Shown here: piece after piece, positions 1 through 11,870 of the stretch
How the letters are laid out: each line of letters opens with the position of its first letter
Numbering within the stretch: the first letter of the stretch is position 1
Origin: Ctenosaura bakeri
Taxonomy: Eukaryota; Chordata; Lepidosauria; Squamata; Iguanidae
NCBI GenBank assembly: GCA_948474755.1
Contig: CAOLHI010000249.1
Span: 372,001-436,000, forward strand
Reading direction: 5' to 3'
Length of the DNA stretch: 64,000 bases
Program-made: the position numbers and the translations under genes
Notes under the pieces: generated by a model
What the model saw: the letters and a program-made list of their open reading frames with translations, nothing else
Database searches by the model: none
What the model was told of the DNA's origin: nothing

Positions 1-1655
1 AAAAGGTCTCTCTTCCTCACTCCAGGTTGCATCAGACAGAGTCAGAGAATGCAAAGGTGGAAGATGTAGCAATAATGAGAAACAGCAGGCAGGTGACTAG
101 GGGGTGATTCCCCCCCCCCAGCACAGATGCATCTCAGTCAGCTAGAAGGGCATCTTGTGATTTTAGCAGAAAGATGATGATGGAAAATCAATCACTTACT
201 GAAGGGAGCTGATGGTGAGGTGACAGCCTTACTGAACTCTTGACTTTTATTTTTCCTTTAGGAGGAGACAAATTTGCAAGAACTAGCAATATTTGATTTT
301 TAAAATGATGACTAGCAAAAGGGCTGTCATTGTGACAGACAGGTGTATGCTGCTGTGTATACATGCGAGTTGGTGTGCATGCATATATGTGCATGCATCC
401 ACATGCAGGGAAGATTTTCAGGAAGCCCTGGCAGGCAGGAGTGTATGTACATGGGGAAAAATAAGAGCATTGCTCCCTAGATAAGAATTATGCCCCCCAA
501 AATGAATTGTTCCCACCATCCTCAAATTTCTGGCATTGCAGAGAGTGGGACCCTAACAATCAGTCATGCCTAGAGCACTTATGTTTGCTGTGTTGGCATT
601 CCTTTGGTAACTCTGCCTGCTCCTTTTCTTGAGTACCTAAATGGTATTTTTAAATGTTTAAATGATGTTTTAAATTGTTGAAATGCCAGAAATTTGGGGA
701 CTGAAATGTCATTGGGGTGGCAGAATTCTTATTTTTGAGGGCACTGATCTCATTCTGCCCCTTCTGTACTCCATTCCTCCAAGAGGAAGAGTTGTCTTGT
801 ATATTGAAATCCCTTGCACATATAGCAAAACATCTTTGCTGGATCTCTTTCATTAAGTGCCAGCCCACAAAGCATGAATGGTGTGGGTGAAGGGATATTT
901 GCTTCTCCTTCAGCAGCACTATATTCTCAGACAGAAAGATACGTGCAGTGTTTCTTCAGGAATGTGAATGTTCTTATTGGAGAGTGTGTGTGTGTATGTG
1001 TGTGTGTGTGTTTGTGATTTGCTAGTGAAACCCTTGGGGGGGTTTAGCTTCGGATTTGGTCTGCTTCAGAGGAGCCTTGTTTCAATTTGGGCATCTCCAA
1101 AATTTCTCTGACCTTGTCTAAATTAGTCTGAGTTTTCACTGAATCCAAAGCACATCCCTCATGGCCATAACCTAGACATTGCAGTAGGATTAGAGACTGT
1201 TTGCTCATGATTCTATGTGAATGGCTTCTAACGTGTGCAAAATTCAAGACATCAATTTGCTTGTTGGATAAGTTGGACCCAATACAATAACGTTAATATA
1301 TTAAAAGGTCATCTAAGAAATCATAAGTCAGCCTGGCTGTTTTAAAATGGGATAGATGATGAAGAAAATGAAAATCCAGACAGAGCAGACAAAGAAAACA
1401 TGAAGAAAATCCAGACAGAGCAGCTGAGAATACCTGGCCTGCTGAAACACAGAAGGGATAGATTATGTTTGATCTGCACATAACTAAATCCTTGTCTCAC
1501 ATATCTGGAAGCTATCAGCTTGCAGAAGGCTGGAGTAACTGATTGAAATGGCTGGCCTATGTTGAAGAAACAATGCTGGGCTAATCCGGAGAAATTGGGG
1601 TAACCTAGTGAAGGACTTTCTTAAATTCTTCATTGACTGCTTATCATTTTTTTGG
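1..1655. other. Unassigned noncoding DNA
   Basis: I see no gene and no recognisable transposon here. Open frames are short (under 90 codons) and lie on both strands without splice-site or domain support. The only local structure is a GT run at 981-1016 and a short imperfect duplication of a GAAGAAAAT...CCAGACAGAGCAG block at 1361-1388 and 1402-1424. Confidence 0.6.
981..1016. repeat. (GT)n microsatellite, interrupted
   Basis: About 36 bases of alternating GT with one GTAT interruption. Dinucleotide runs of this length are common in vertebrate intergenic DNA. Confidence 0.9.
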
Positions 1656-1740
1656 AGGTTTAATATGGTGAGCCACTTTGGATGGATGGAGCAGAAGTTA
1701 TTTTTATATCTGTCTGTCTATATGTCTGTCTATCTATATT
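1656..1740 (+). repeat. LINE/SINE-like 3' tail followed by TCTG/TCTA repeat
   Basis: A phrase resembling the 'gtgagccgctttgg' end of squamate LINE 3' tails (1668-1690) runs into an AT stretch and then a short TCTG/TCTA tract (1709-1738). This is a small remnant; family assignment is uncertain. Confidence 0.35.
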
Positions 1741-3523
1741 GAAAACATAAGGGCAAGAACCAAATTAATCATGGGACAGGGAAGAAGCTCTCATTTGTTA
1801 TTTTCCTTGCTGTTTGTTTGCATTTCATGCACTTACATTTCCCAGGAGATGTAAACCTTAGTCCACTTACATCAGGTTAATCACTTTTTTTTGTCTGCCA
1901 CTGAACAGCACTTTCATGGGCATGCACTATCTCTGCTAATTTAATACCCAGTTTTTCAGGGAAGAAATAGATTTCCTGTCAAAGCTGTTATTCTATATTC
2001 AGCAAAAAACCTTCTCTTTCTGATGGATGATGCCCAAATTTTTCTGCATAATGCAGTTGTTTTCTCAAAAGTTGCCACTGTTTTATGAGTGGTATGAAGT
2101 GCCTTTCAGAGGAGGAAAAATGAAAACTATAGATTACCTCTCTGTATATGTGTTGGTATTTTATCACCTTAGAAAGGAAGCAGATGATCCAAAAGCAAGA
2201 CAAGGCCATCTCCTTACCACTAAGAGCAACAAAGCAGGAGCAAATGAAAGTAAAGTTGTCCAGTCTATCAGCAAAGTTTTTTTTTCTTTGTCTATGGCCA
2301 TTTCCACACAAGAGGAGAGGAGCGGTTCACCATGTGTCAAGATAGGTGTCTTATACTCCGATTCAGAAACTGTATTGTCTGCACCCTCCTATTTACATTG
2401 TACTATTGTGGAGAACAGTGGTTGCTACATCCAAAACAGCAAATCCCTGGCCACTCCCATTCCCCTCCCTCACCCTACCCCACCCCATGGTCTTTTTTTA
2501 ATAAAACAAACACACATTTTAAACACATTTCTGCGTTGCTATGTCTGTGCATATGTGGAAAAAACCCCACCATCTTAACAGTCCATTACCAGATCCACTC
2601 TCTTCCTGCTGTCCGTTTAACACATGAAGACAATAATGACAGCAGCCTGTCCTTTGATGGGGAGAGAGAGATAGGGATGGAAATGATGGAAGGGACAGCC
2701 TGGGAACGATAGCCAGCCACTTCTGCACTGTGAATCGATGTTACACTTCTGCATGTATGCAAAAAACAAAGCAGAACAGGTTTGGGAGATTTATATCAGA
2801 GTTTTCTGGTTTTCACATTTAGCGGTTTCTCATTGCAGTGAATCGTTCTAGGCACTGAATACATGCCGAACCATGAGGGAAGCTACGTTGCTACAATGAT
2901 ACAACATGCAGACAGGAGGATAAGAATTCAATGCCGCAACGATGTATCAACCTCATGTGGAAATGGCTTATGTTTCATTCAGTGAAGTAGAGGTAAAATG
3001 TACGAGGGTGTGGCTCTAGGGCTTTTTCCAAATGAGGGTGATTAACTTCTTATGATAGAGTGCAAGAGTAATTGATAAATGTGACTTGTTTATGCAACTA
3101 AATGCAATGATAGCAAGGCTTTCAAGATTTACTTTTTTTGGGAACAAACTAGCACAGTGGAAAGCAGAGGAAGGCATTTCTTTTTCTGAGTTCCTTCTTC
3201 ATTGATTTCAGAAACTGATGAGGGGCCCTCCCTCCTTAACAACTAACATTGCTCTGGCCTCTGAAGGACAGAACAGCAACCAGACACACTACCATCCTGC
3301 CTTGATTCTGGTGGCTGATCAAAATCCCTCCGTTCCTCCCTGCTGTTACTCTGGCCTCTGAGAGAGGGATCTGCTCCCTGACTGCCATCCCCTTTTTTCT
3401 TGTGTGTCTTGTCTTTTTTGATCGCAAGCCTGATGCCAAGGAACTGTCAAATTAACAATTGCAAATCTCTCATGCAAAGTGCCATGTGTATTGATGGTGC
3501 TAAATAAATATGTAAATAAATAA
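1741..3523. other. Unassigned noncoding DNA
   Basis: No recognisable gene. It contains the longest open frame in the window (2027-2578, plus strand, 183 codons). That frame is rich in low-information residues, overlaps a T-run and a C-rich stretch, and shows no domain, signal peptide or splice context that I recognise, so I treat it as chance. The 3' edge is an AT-rich TAAA-type run (3500-3523) into which the next element inserted. Confidence 0.6.
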
Positions 3524-4637
3524 GGCCTTTTCCACACCCTACCTTTTCATGCAGATGACCTGTGGGGATCCCAGCATTGGCTCTGCTGGCAAGAGAATGA
3601 GATGGGAGCTCTCCCCTCCACACTGGCTGGTTCTGTGGTGAAGGAAGCACAATGACCACACCTCTTCCTTCTCCAGAGTAGCCGGGTACCTTTCCAGCAG
3701 TGATGTAGACTTGAGTCGACTGACTTGGGCTCAAGTCGGACTTAAGTTGCTTCAGTGACTCAACTCGGACTCAACTTGGCAATAAATGATGCACAGACTC
3801 TACTTGATTAGAGACTTGTATATTTTTAGTAACTGAAACCTTACAACTGAACAATGCTTTCATGTCTTTTTGTCTTCTGGTCACATGACAATCTGTCTCA
3901 AGCCCAAAGTGTGGGCACATTTTCAGAGGGGAACAGCAAACAAGTTAGGCAATGGGCTTGAGGGGGGCTTGACGTCTGCTCAGCAGCCTGTCCCTGCTGC
4001 ATATAAGAGGAGCCTTTTAAAAATTTTCCTAAGAGCAGAAGACAAGAGTCACCTCCAGAGTGCAGGGTGCATTTTTCAGAGAAGAACAGCAAATGTGTTA
4101 GGCAATAGATTTGAGGAGGAAGGATCCTTCCTTTAAGCTTCTGAAGCTTCAGTAATGGGAACTAAGAAGGATCCTATTCCCCACTTCTGAAAAATCCTCC
4201 AGCTTCAGATATGGGAAGTAAGAAGGTAGACTCCAAAGCTGTAGACTCTTTTATGCCCATTGGCACAAAAGCCTCCAGCTTCAGGAAGAGGGAATAAGAA
4301 GAATCCTATTTCCCACTTCTGGCTCCCAGACTTGAAACTTGACTTGAAGGTAGAGACTTGAGCCATGACTTGAGACAGAGTGAAAAACTTAAATATATCA
4401 CTGCTTCCCATGCTGTACTAGGGCAGCTTCCTGGGCCTCTGCAAGACAGATAAGTATGGAAAGGTGGTGTGATTTGGGGTAATTGACAGGAAAACCCCAT
4501 CAATGATTCAATTCATGATCATGCCACCTGGGGATGAGAGAAGGATAAGACTGCAATGACATCCTGCAGAACTGTTGTCATGATCCTGTCCTTCTCCTGT
4601 CTCCATGGTGGGTTGGGAGGGTGGTGTGGAAAGGGCC
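3524..4637. mobile_element. PIF/Harbinger-like nonautonomous element, interrupted by a hAT-like insertion
   Basis: The left end is GGCCTTTTCCACAC (from 3524). The right end is GTGTGGAAAGGGCC (to 4637), its near-perfect inverted complement. Both are flanked by TAA (3521-3523 and 4638-4640), the 3-bp TWA target duplication typical of PIF/Harbinger elements. Subtracting the nested 706-bp element and its 8-bp duplication leaves about 400 bp, close to the other long members of this family in the window (413, 447 and 467 bp). It has no transposase frame, so it would have depended on a source element elsewhere. The superfamily call rests on TIR and target site, not on protein. Confidence 0.75.
3698..4403. 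mobile_element. hAT-like nonautonomous DNA transposon nested in a Harbinger-like element
   Basis: The ends are CAGTGATGTA (3698) and TATATCACTG (4403), inverted repeats with one mismatch that begin CAGTG as many hAT elements do. The flanking octamers CTTTCCAG (3690-3697) and CTTCCCAT (4404-4411) match at 6 of 8 positions, which fits an old 8-bp hAT target duplication. Subterminal regions are rich in repeated ACTTGA/GACTTGAG motifs on both sides. Internally two blocks are each repeated: a 'cagagrrgaacagcaaa...ttaggcaat' block (about 3925-3965 and 4075-4117) and a 'cctccagcttcagatatggga' type block (about 4140-4330). No transposase is encoded. Confidence 0.75.
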
Positions 4638-4639
4638 TA

Positions 4640-4706
4640 AGAGGAGGAGGAAGAGCAAGAAGAAGAAGAAGGGAGGAGAAGGAAGGAGAGGAGAGTGAAG
4701 AAGAGT
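4640..4706 (+). repeat. Purine-only GA-rich tract
   Basis: About 67 bases, nearly all A and G (GAGGAGGAAG, AAGAAGAAG and similar), immediately right of the Harbinger-like target duplication. This is low-complexity sequence. Confidence 0.85.
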
Positions 4707-4954
4707 GACAATGCTTCTTTGCAAGGCTGTATTTCTAATTAAAAGCTAAAGACTGCATTTCAGCTGAAGATCTTTAGCTGAAGCTCAGTGTCTTTTGCAA
4801 ATTAAGCCTACAGAGTAAGAAATAAATAATTCTGAGTTCAGTGGAGCTTACTGTCAGTTAACTATGCATGTGACTTCAATCATGCCCTGCACACTTAATT
4901 GTGAGATTATGTACAATGGTTTATATATTTGTTTGAAAGTCTGGGCTTTCAGTG

Positions 4955-5068
4955 ATAGCACCTTGGAGTGTACGTTATAGTAAAATAAGTTACTATAGCA
5001 CCTTGGAGTGTACGTTATAGTAAATCAATGATAGCACTTTGGAGTGTACATTATAGTAAAACAAGTTG
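4955..5068 (+). repeat. Three-copy minisatellite
   Basis: Three head-to-tail units begin ATAGCAC at 4955, 4995 and 5031, giving periods of 40 and 36 bases. Each holds a conserved core TTGGAGTGTACRTTATAGTAAA followed by a variable linker. The first two cores are identical and the third differs at two sites. Confidence 0.9.
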
Positions 5069-5192
5069 AGTTTCCTCCTCCCCCACCTGGGAACATGACT
5101 ATGGATTTTCCTTAGGAGAGTGTGGGAGATGATGAGATGAGCTCTATCACTGTTGCCATCTGATGCAAATAAGAATAGAGGCTGTGTACCAG

Positions 5193-5384
5193 AGGAGGTA
5201 GGTAGCTCCAATGCCAATGTGGTAGCAAATCTACTCCAGGTTTTAGTCCAAATACCAATGGACCGATCTACATATTTGAAACCATTTTGCAGAAAAAATA
5301 TCAACCTCTTGGATAACTTATTTAAAGTTCAATTTAAAATGAAGAGTGGATTCACTGCCCAATGATACTGGAGCCATCTGCCTC
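5193..5384. repeat. Palindromic dispersed repeat (AAAGTTCA family), copy 1
   Basis: The left arm reads TAGCTCCAATGCCAATGTGG...ACTCCAGGTTTTAGTCC. The right arm is its inverse: AAAGTTCAATTTAAAATGAAGAGTGGATTCACTGCCC...GGAGCCATCTGC. The two arms flank an unrelated centre. Related copies occur at 19059, 25003, 48290, 52765 and 56515. It looks like a MITE-type palindrome; I could not fix the termini or a target duplication. Confidence 0.55.
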
Positions 5385-6861
5385 CCCTGCCATATAAATG
5401 ACTCCTTGGTTAAGCCCCAAGCATAAACTTCAGGAATATGTTCCAAAATGATGTCCCTTGATGCTGAATTTATGATTTGACTGAAATGGTGAGGGGAGGC
5501 CTTCCTCTGGAATTTATTCATCTGCTTTTCAGTATGCCTCTCCCTTAAAAATGGAAGTCATCTCTAGGAGATTTCAGAGCTTGGGCAATCTCAAACAGTT
5601 GAAATAGGTGAATACAACCTTTTAAATAGGCCAAGCTGTAATTTGTAAGATAGAGGGAAGTAAGGCCTTGTTCTCCCTTAAGTGAGAAGCCTGTGTCGGG
5701 GGCTGTAGTGCTCCAGAATACTGGCTGATACGACTTTTTAAATTAAGCGAATTTTAAAAGACCTTTTATGAGTTCTTCTTTCCCTTCCTGTTTGTGTTAT
5801 GTCAATGGACCTTTCTTCTTATAGTGTGTTTTTGTATTTGTGCCTAATAGCAACAAATATTTTGCATTAGGGCTTATTGCTTCTTAATATAAAAGAACCC
5901 CACCCCCTGGATGTTTGGAAGAAGAGTGATAGCCAAGCATTCTCTTTCCAACATAGTTTTCTGTCCACTGAGATTTCCTCCTCCCTATCAAAGAACATTC
6001 AGTCTTACAAACCCATACACACAGTCTAAAGAAGTATGCCAAACACAGACTGACCTCTTTGTTGAGCACAAGGTCTCATTTTACAGCACATAACATTCAG
6101 TAGTCGCTTTTAATGAATGATGCTAGCAAAGGAGTTTCGTTCTCTCAGCCTAATAATTCATGGGGAGTCCAAGAAGGCAAGTCTCCAAATCATGGACTAC
6201 TGCTCCCAGTATTGACTTCTTATTTGCAAATGCCATCATGCTTCCTTGGTGACAGAATCTATAACAAGAAAATCCATATGGAAAAATATTTCCTAGTACT
6301 CAGTGCTGTTTTGGTTGGTGCTCCATGATATGATTTCATGAAACATCACCCTCCATGTGTCTGTATAAGGAGGATGTTTTGGAGGAAGGCAAAAGTAACA
6401 GGGTAGTTATTATCTGAACAGGTGGTCCATGGGTAGGTGGTCTTGGCAAGAATCCTATTGGGAACTTATGAATTACACAGGTATGCATTGAATTCCAGCT
6501 TAAGCCCTCCTCCAATCTCTATTTACCCAGAAACAGCTACTACAATTGATAAAGGTCTGTTCCCTTGTCATTTGGGCAACAGCTGACTGATGTTCCTATC
6601 CCTTCCCATGAATAATCCCCATTGTGACAGGCAGAAGCAGGGACCCTCCTGCAATCCCCCCTCACAGCAGAGATTGCTCATAGTGGTGGCAGTATCAGTC
6701 TTCTGCTTCTCAACCAACAACTGGACGGACCCCCATTGATCACAGCTGGTGCTGCCTGCGGAGTAGGAATCATGGAGTTTTACAGTCCCTACATGCCTCT
6801 CCAAACTAAGGGAATAAGTGGGGATTGTGAATACCAAAGAGTTATGAATAAGTAACTCTAG
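5385..6861. other. Unassigned noncoding DNA
   Basis: No gene, RNA or element that I recognise. Open frames are all under 75 codons and overlap on opposite strands. Confidence 0.6.
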
Positions 6862-7274
6862 GGCCCTATTCGCATGGCATTTTCCATGCCCCTCGAGTGT
6901 CGCGCACATGTGAGGAGCGGTCCACACAATGCACTCACATTTGCGCAATGTTCCAGGGCCTGGCAGGCACTGCTTGTGCACGTTTTCATTTTCGGCTTTA
7001 AGCTGAAAACGGTGCATGGTCATGCATTGCTCCCAGGCCCTGTGCGCGCTTACCTTGTGTGCAGAGCCTCAGGAGCTGGGCTGATCGCACTTCCTGTCTC
7101 AGTGTAGCCTGGGAAGGTCCCAGGCTGCACTGTGAAAGGAAGAGGAGGGGCTCTTGTGTGAGCAGGAAGCTCATGCAGAGCTGAAGAAACCTGGATGTGA
7201 GGGCCTCTCACAAGAGGCTGCTTGTGTGAGCACCGCACACCAGTGCTGAGAAAAGGTAGGATGTGGAAAGGGCC
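6862..7274. mobile_element. PIF/Harbinger-like nonautonomous element, GC-rich
   Basis: The ends GGCCCTATTCGCAT (6862) and ATGTGGAAAGGGCC (7274) are imperfect inverted repeats, flanked by TAG on both sides (6859-6861 and 7275-7277). Length is 413 bp and it is much richer in G+C and CpG than its surroundings. An internal stem (about TTTTCGGCTT paired with AAGCTGAAAA, near 6990-7012) sits where the related elements at 38881 and 43889 also carry a central hairpin. Open frames of 151 and 77 codons that overlap it are by-products of its composition. Confidence 0.7.
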
Positions 7275-7898
7275 TAGGTTATGCATTTGTAACTCTCCAA
7301 TAGGGTTCTGGGCCTTTTTCTTAAATTTTGGATAGCTAAATGTTAATTTACAAAGCAAACCCATGGCATAGCAGCCACAACACCACACTATTTAAAACAG
7401 AAGCCTTAAATATCTGTGCAATATTTTTGCCTGATTATATAGCATCCTTAGCAGAGGCATTGTGCATGGAGGTCATGGGGAGGAAAGGAAGCAACCAGGG
7501 TTTTTCCATGCAACTTCTGTTGGTTCATTACCATCACATATTTGAAAAACAGTTGAAAAAGGTATTTCTTAAGCATCAGAAAACTCTGACAAGGAGAATC
7601 TTAAACTGATAAGAATCTTCAGAATTTAGGAGTTGTTCTACACAAAAGTGACACATGGGGGTTTTGTGCAGTGAATGGCATTTTCTGTGCAGAAAATATT
7701 TATGTGCAGAAAATGCTGTTCCCTGAATAGAAAATAGTGTTTTCCTTGAACAGAAATGCAAATTTTGTGAAGAACAGTCTTTGAAAACTGTGTAGTTTTG
7801 GAAGATATCCTCTCAGCAGGGAAGAAAATTGCTGAAATTATTTGTTGTTGAAGAATTACACCCTTAGCAGCCCCAGGGCCATGGCTTGCTCTTGCAGG

Positions 7899-7917
7899 TT
7901 TTTTTTTTTTTTTTTTT
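7899..7917 (-). repeat. poly(T) run
   Basis: 19 consecutive T. This could be the poly(A) tail of a minus-strand retroposed sequence, but I recognise no body to its left. Confidence 0.8.
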
Positions 7918-8360
7918 AAGATGCACCACAATAAGAGAAGAAAGACTACCTGGCCATCTCATCTAATAGTATATCCCTGTCTGATTTTTGTGATTCCATT
8001 TCCCAATGAGCCAATCTGAGATGATGAAGGGTCAGATCAACCCTAATTTTACTGATTTCCCAGCTTCATTATGAAATACATTCCTACTAGAATAGCCATA
8101 AGTTTATCTTTCAGTCCACTGGATGCAGTACAGCAACACAACATTGGCCTACCTTCCAAGATGGGCAAGCTTCAGAAATCCAGAAAAAAAACCCCACCAG
8201 TGGGACCCCCTCCATTTTCATGCCATCAGTGATTATTACCCCAGGAATCCAGCATCTCTGTGTATCATGAGGTACATATAAAAAAGTAAGCATGAGGCTG
8301 CACTTTTTTGTCTTGATTGAGGCTGCAATCATATGTGATATGAAAGTAAACAACATATTA

Positions 8361-8545
8361 TTAATTTATTTATTTAAAGTCTTTCTATATTTCCTATCAG
8401 CGTCCTTCAGGTAAAATATTTAAAACAATACAGAGATTTAAAAACCTTTAAAAACAAATTAAAATACTCTTTAGGAACTTTTAAAAACAAACTAAAAATA
8501 TTCCTAAAAATTATTTAAAAACAAACAATGGAAAGAGAGGAGCAT
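8361..8545 (-). repeat. Antisense LINE 3'-tail-like AT-rich remnant
   Basis: A TTATTTATTTA start is followed by 'tttctatatttcctatcagcgtcc' and a long series of TTTAAAAACAA repeats. This is the shape of the antisense 3' ends of squamate LINEs ('rgcggtatataaataaa' on the sense strand). It is too decayed for family assignment. Confidence 0.4.
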
Positions 8546-8643
8546 CAAACACAAAGGCCATGTAGAACAATACCATTTTAGCTGCCTACTGGAAGCTCAG
8601 TACAGATGAATCCACTCTAACCTTCCCTTGGCATGGAGTTCTA

Positions 8644-8801
8644 TCCCATTTCCGCACTAGTCTGTTTAGCGCTATGATTCCACTTTCAACATCCTATGGA
8701 ATCCTGAGGTTTGCAGTTTAGGGAGGGGCCTAAACCCCAGGATTCCATAGGATGTTGAAAGTGGAATCATAGCGCTATAACAGTCCAGTGTGAAAATGAC
8801 C
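8644..8801. mobile_element. Harbinger-like hairpin MITE
   Basis: A 158-bp near-perfect palindrome. The left arm contains ATTCCACTTTCAACATCCTA and the right arm its complement TAGGATGTTGAAAGTGGAAT, joined by a short GGAGGGGCC loop. Ends resemble CCATTTCCGCAC and GTGTGAAAATGACC. CTA flanks both sides (8641-8643 and 8802-8804) as a 3-bp target duplication. It has no coding capacity. Confidence 0.8.
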
Positions 8802-11657
8802 CTACGCTCTAAATGTTTCTGCAGAGTAAGGATGTGCCCACCAGCCTAGCCCGGCAAGGTGTTAGGATGCACAAAATATAACCCTCTGGGACTCACATCT
8901 GGGTAAATGTGAGTAAGGCTGGTTTGGACTATACCAAAGAATATATCATGCCTGTATCTTCAACCCTTATTTTTCCATCTGAAATGGTTCCCCATCCTCA
9001 TAAGTACCTCACAGCTAAAGCTAGTTATGTTGTTTTGGCACATGAGGCAGAAAACCTCATAAGCACACCTCCCTATCCTTGACAGTAAAAATATGGTAAG
9101 ACTAAAGATATAACTAAAAATTTGCTTCCCTTTTGTTCCTTTGACACTCCAAATCTGCCCTGTGAGACAGCTGCCTCAGTCTGTCTAATGATAGTGCTGG
9201 CTTTTCTTGTGAATCTTTCCTTTCATGCTGAATTCTTTTGCCTGCCTCCCAACTGATACCTGAAACTGTGTCCATGCTTCAAGAGTGCTACTTATGCAAG
9301 TGGTAATGTTTGCTGTCAAAAAGTGCTCAAAAACTTGTGCTCAAGAACCACAGATCTCAGACTGAGGTGAAATTCACCTCTCCACTTTGGTGTCCCTTTT
9401 GCTGTAGTTCACTATGAATAAGACATACACCGATGGGACTGTTTGGGAGAAGTGTTGCTCCCATCTTCTTGATTACATCTGATGGTGCTGTCAGGTCTTC
9501 ACTTCCATTACTGCCGCTCTCACTTACTCCCCTTCAAAATCATATACTGAAAGAGATCGTAATTGGAGTATGCAATTATTATTTTAAAACCAGAGACTTT
9601 TAACTGACACATTTTAATAAACTGTCATGGCAGGAAAGACTCCTGGGGACTGGCACATCATGTTGAATGATGAGAAAGGATTTTGGAAGACAAAAAAAGA
9701 CTAGAGTATGGGGACTATATTTCCCCCAGTGTATTGCAAATTTTTTTTAAAAAAAGCATTTTTTGTTTTTGTTTTTTATTTTAAATGTGGAATTCCTTCC
9801 TTTATTTTCAAAACAGGCTTCTTATAACTGGGTGCACCAAGTGTTTAAAGTAGCCCATGGAACAGACAGAAAAAAGTCCTTGCTAATAGGATGAGACTAA
9901 AAATATTAAAGTTTTGCTGTGGAGGGAGAAGAAATTAAAGTTAAAAAGGGACTGCGAGAATTCGGAGAACAATAATCACTATATAAGGACTATTTTCAGG
10001 ATAGCTAGGGGAAGAACAAAGGGAATTAAGTACAAGAGAAAGGAATTAGGGTTTCTAGGTCAGCAGTGTTGCATTCTGGGAGATTTCAGGACCTAAGACC
10101 AGGAGGTAGGTTCATAGGGATGTTCCATTGTCATATCATAGGTGTGGGTCTTTATGATGTCAGAGGAGTGGGGCTAGCAAGAGTTAGAGGGCAGGCATGT
10201 TGGGTCAGTTCACTCCAGAAATGGACATAAGGACAGTGTGGGTGAATGGGTGCAGAATTTGAGTAAATCCTAACAGAGTAGTCTGACAACCAAGAGCCAG
10301 TGGGGACAAATACTTTTCAGTGGCTAGGCAAGTAGCAAAATATAGCCTGTAGCTGCAAAAGTTGCATTGTTCCTACGAGGGGTTGTATCTCACATGGCAT
10401 TGCTTGCAGCACACATAATACATGAGGAGTTTTTCCATTTCTTACACTGCTGCTAGGTCTTAAAGAAGATTCACTGTAAGACCTCAGAATGTTTTTTCCT
10501 CCCCAGAATCTGCACCATTGCTACTGCTAGAAGCTTGTTCCATTGGTCTACATCAGGAGTGGACAACAGCACTGGGTCAAGGCCCTCAATTTTCTGCTCC
10601 TAGATAGCTCCAGGGGCTGTATGGGCTGTCAAAAGTGCAAATAAACAAAACCAAAGCTCAAAAGAGAAGTGGCAGGTGGCCTCTTCTGATTTGCAAAAAA
10701 ATAAAAATAAAAATGGAAAGAATATTTTTGATGTGAAACAGTGTAGGGAAGCCATGTACCCTGTTTCAAAGGTGTTTTGCTATTCCTGGAGGATTCTGGG
10801 AGAAGCAATTCATTCCTTCTTGACCAGAAAATGGCTAGCCCAGGAAATCTGAATGGGTCAAGAACTGCAGAAACAGCTTTGTTTCCACTTATGTGCATGC
10901 ACTCCCACTCACTGGATCCACCCCTGCATGCATACACTCACTATGTATATCCCAATCCTTTCCTCTTGCTGCTGGATTTTGATGCATCAACACTGCAGAA
11001 GCAGAAATACATGTAAACACCATTGTACTGAGCCAGAGAGCCCCAGCACTCACAGTGAATATGGGGAGATGGGTACCCAGGTTTTAAAACCACTTCGCAT
11101 ACGCAAATTTAAGGTTCTCCTACAGTGCTACTTGCCCTGAGATTTTTCTTCCTGTCTGGGGAGACAGAGAAGCACAACAATTCTTTGAGACTTCAGTCAG
11201 CACCTGGAGCTCTGGCAACTGCAGAGGTAACAATGAGCAGCAGGAACAACCATACCATTAGGCAAAATAACAGCTCAGGCATCAAATTTTGGTGTGTCAT
11301 GAAAGAGTAGCAAATAGTTATTATGATTGACTTTTTACTGCCTGAAGTAATGCTATAAGATTTTCTGCCTCATGTTCCAAAAGAACTTAAATAGCTCAGA
11401 GTATTTCAAATCTTGGGTATTTGCTGCTCTTTCTCAGGCAGCCAAATGTCTTGGACTGAAGCTGTTGTCCAACTTGCTTGCTTAATTTGCAGTCTAGTCT
11501 GCCTCCAAATAAATTGGAGAAGCTAAAAAGGAAGAAGGCTGAGCAGAAAGTGAACGAACCAAGGAGTCTACTCAACCAGCACCAAGGACTGCATATTGTT
11601 TCATGAAATCATTTTTAGAGGTGCATTCGGTAGCAGAAATGGAGCAACCTTCTCTGT
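8802..11657. other. Unassigned noncoding DNA with one hAT-like fragment
   Basis: Mostly featureless. Homopolymer A/T runs lie near 9740-9785. At about 10552-10632 the phrase CAGGAGTGGACAAC...CTCCAGGGGCTGTATGGGC resembles the end of a hAT-type repeat, related in style to the element at 48895, but only one end is visible. Open frames (up to 102 codons) are unsupported. Confidence 0.55.
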
Positions 11658-11870
11658 GTACGTGCCCTCAAGATGCCTGGTGACTTATGGCAACCCCATG
11701 AATTTCATAAGTTTTTTTTAGGCAAGGAATATTCAGACCTTTCTCTGAAATATAGCTCACAGCACCTGGTATTTGTTGGCAATCTTCCATCCAAGTAGAA
11801 ACCAGGACTGACCCTGCTTAGTTTCTAAGATCAGAGGGGATCCAATGCCTTTAGGGTATTTAGACCTGGA
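11658..11870 (-). mobile_element. 5S-rRNA-derived SINE
   Basis: On the minus strand the head (about 11860 to 11760) matches 5S rRNA. The plus strand shows, in order, CAGCACCTGGTATT, TCTTCCATCCAAGTA, AACCAGG, GACCCTGCTTAG and TCTAAGATCAGA, the complements of the conserved 5S internal promoter region. The remaining half (11658-11760) reads 'gtgacttatggcaaccccatgaatttcata', the antisense of the tail shared by Sauria SINEs and BovB. So this is a 5S-headed SINE with a BovB-type tail, inactive through many substitutions. Confidence 0.8.

Noticed and set aside
2027..2578. Longest open frame, 183 codons, plus strand
   Set aside because: No recognisable domain, overlaps T- and C-rich simple stretches, and three other frames of similar look overlap it. 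Length is within chance for 64 kb in six frames.
4955..5068. CRISPR-like array
   Set aside because: Only three units with short, similar spacers in a vertebrate genome; it is a minisatellite.
6568..7023. 151-codon minus-strand frame
   Set aside because: Half of it lies inside the GC-rich Harbinger-like element, where stop codons are scarce by composition.
11761..11860. 5S rRNA gene
   Set aside because: Only the 5S-like part of a SINE: antisense, diverged in the internal promoter and fused to a BovB-type tail.
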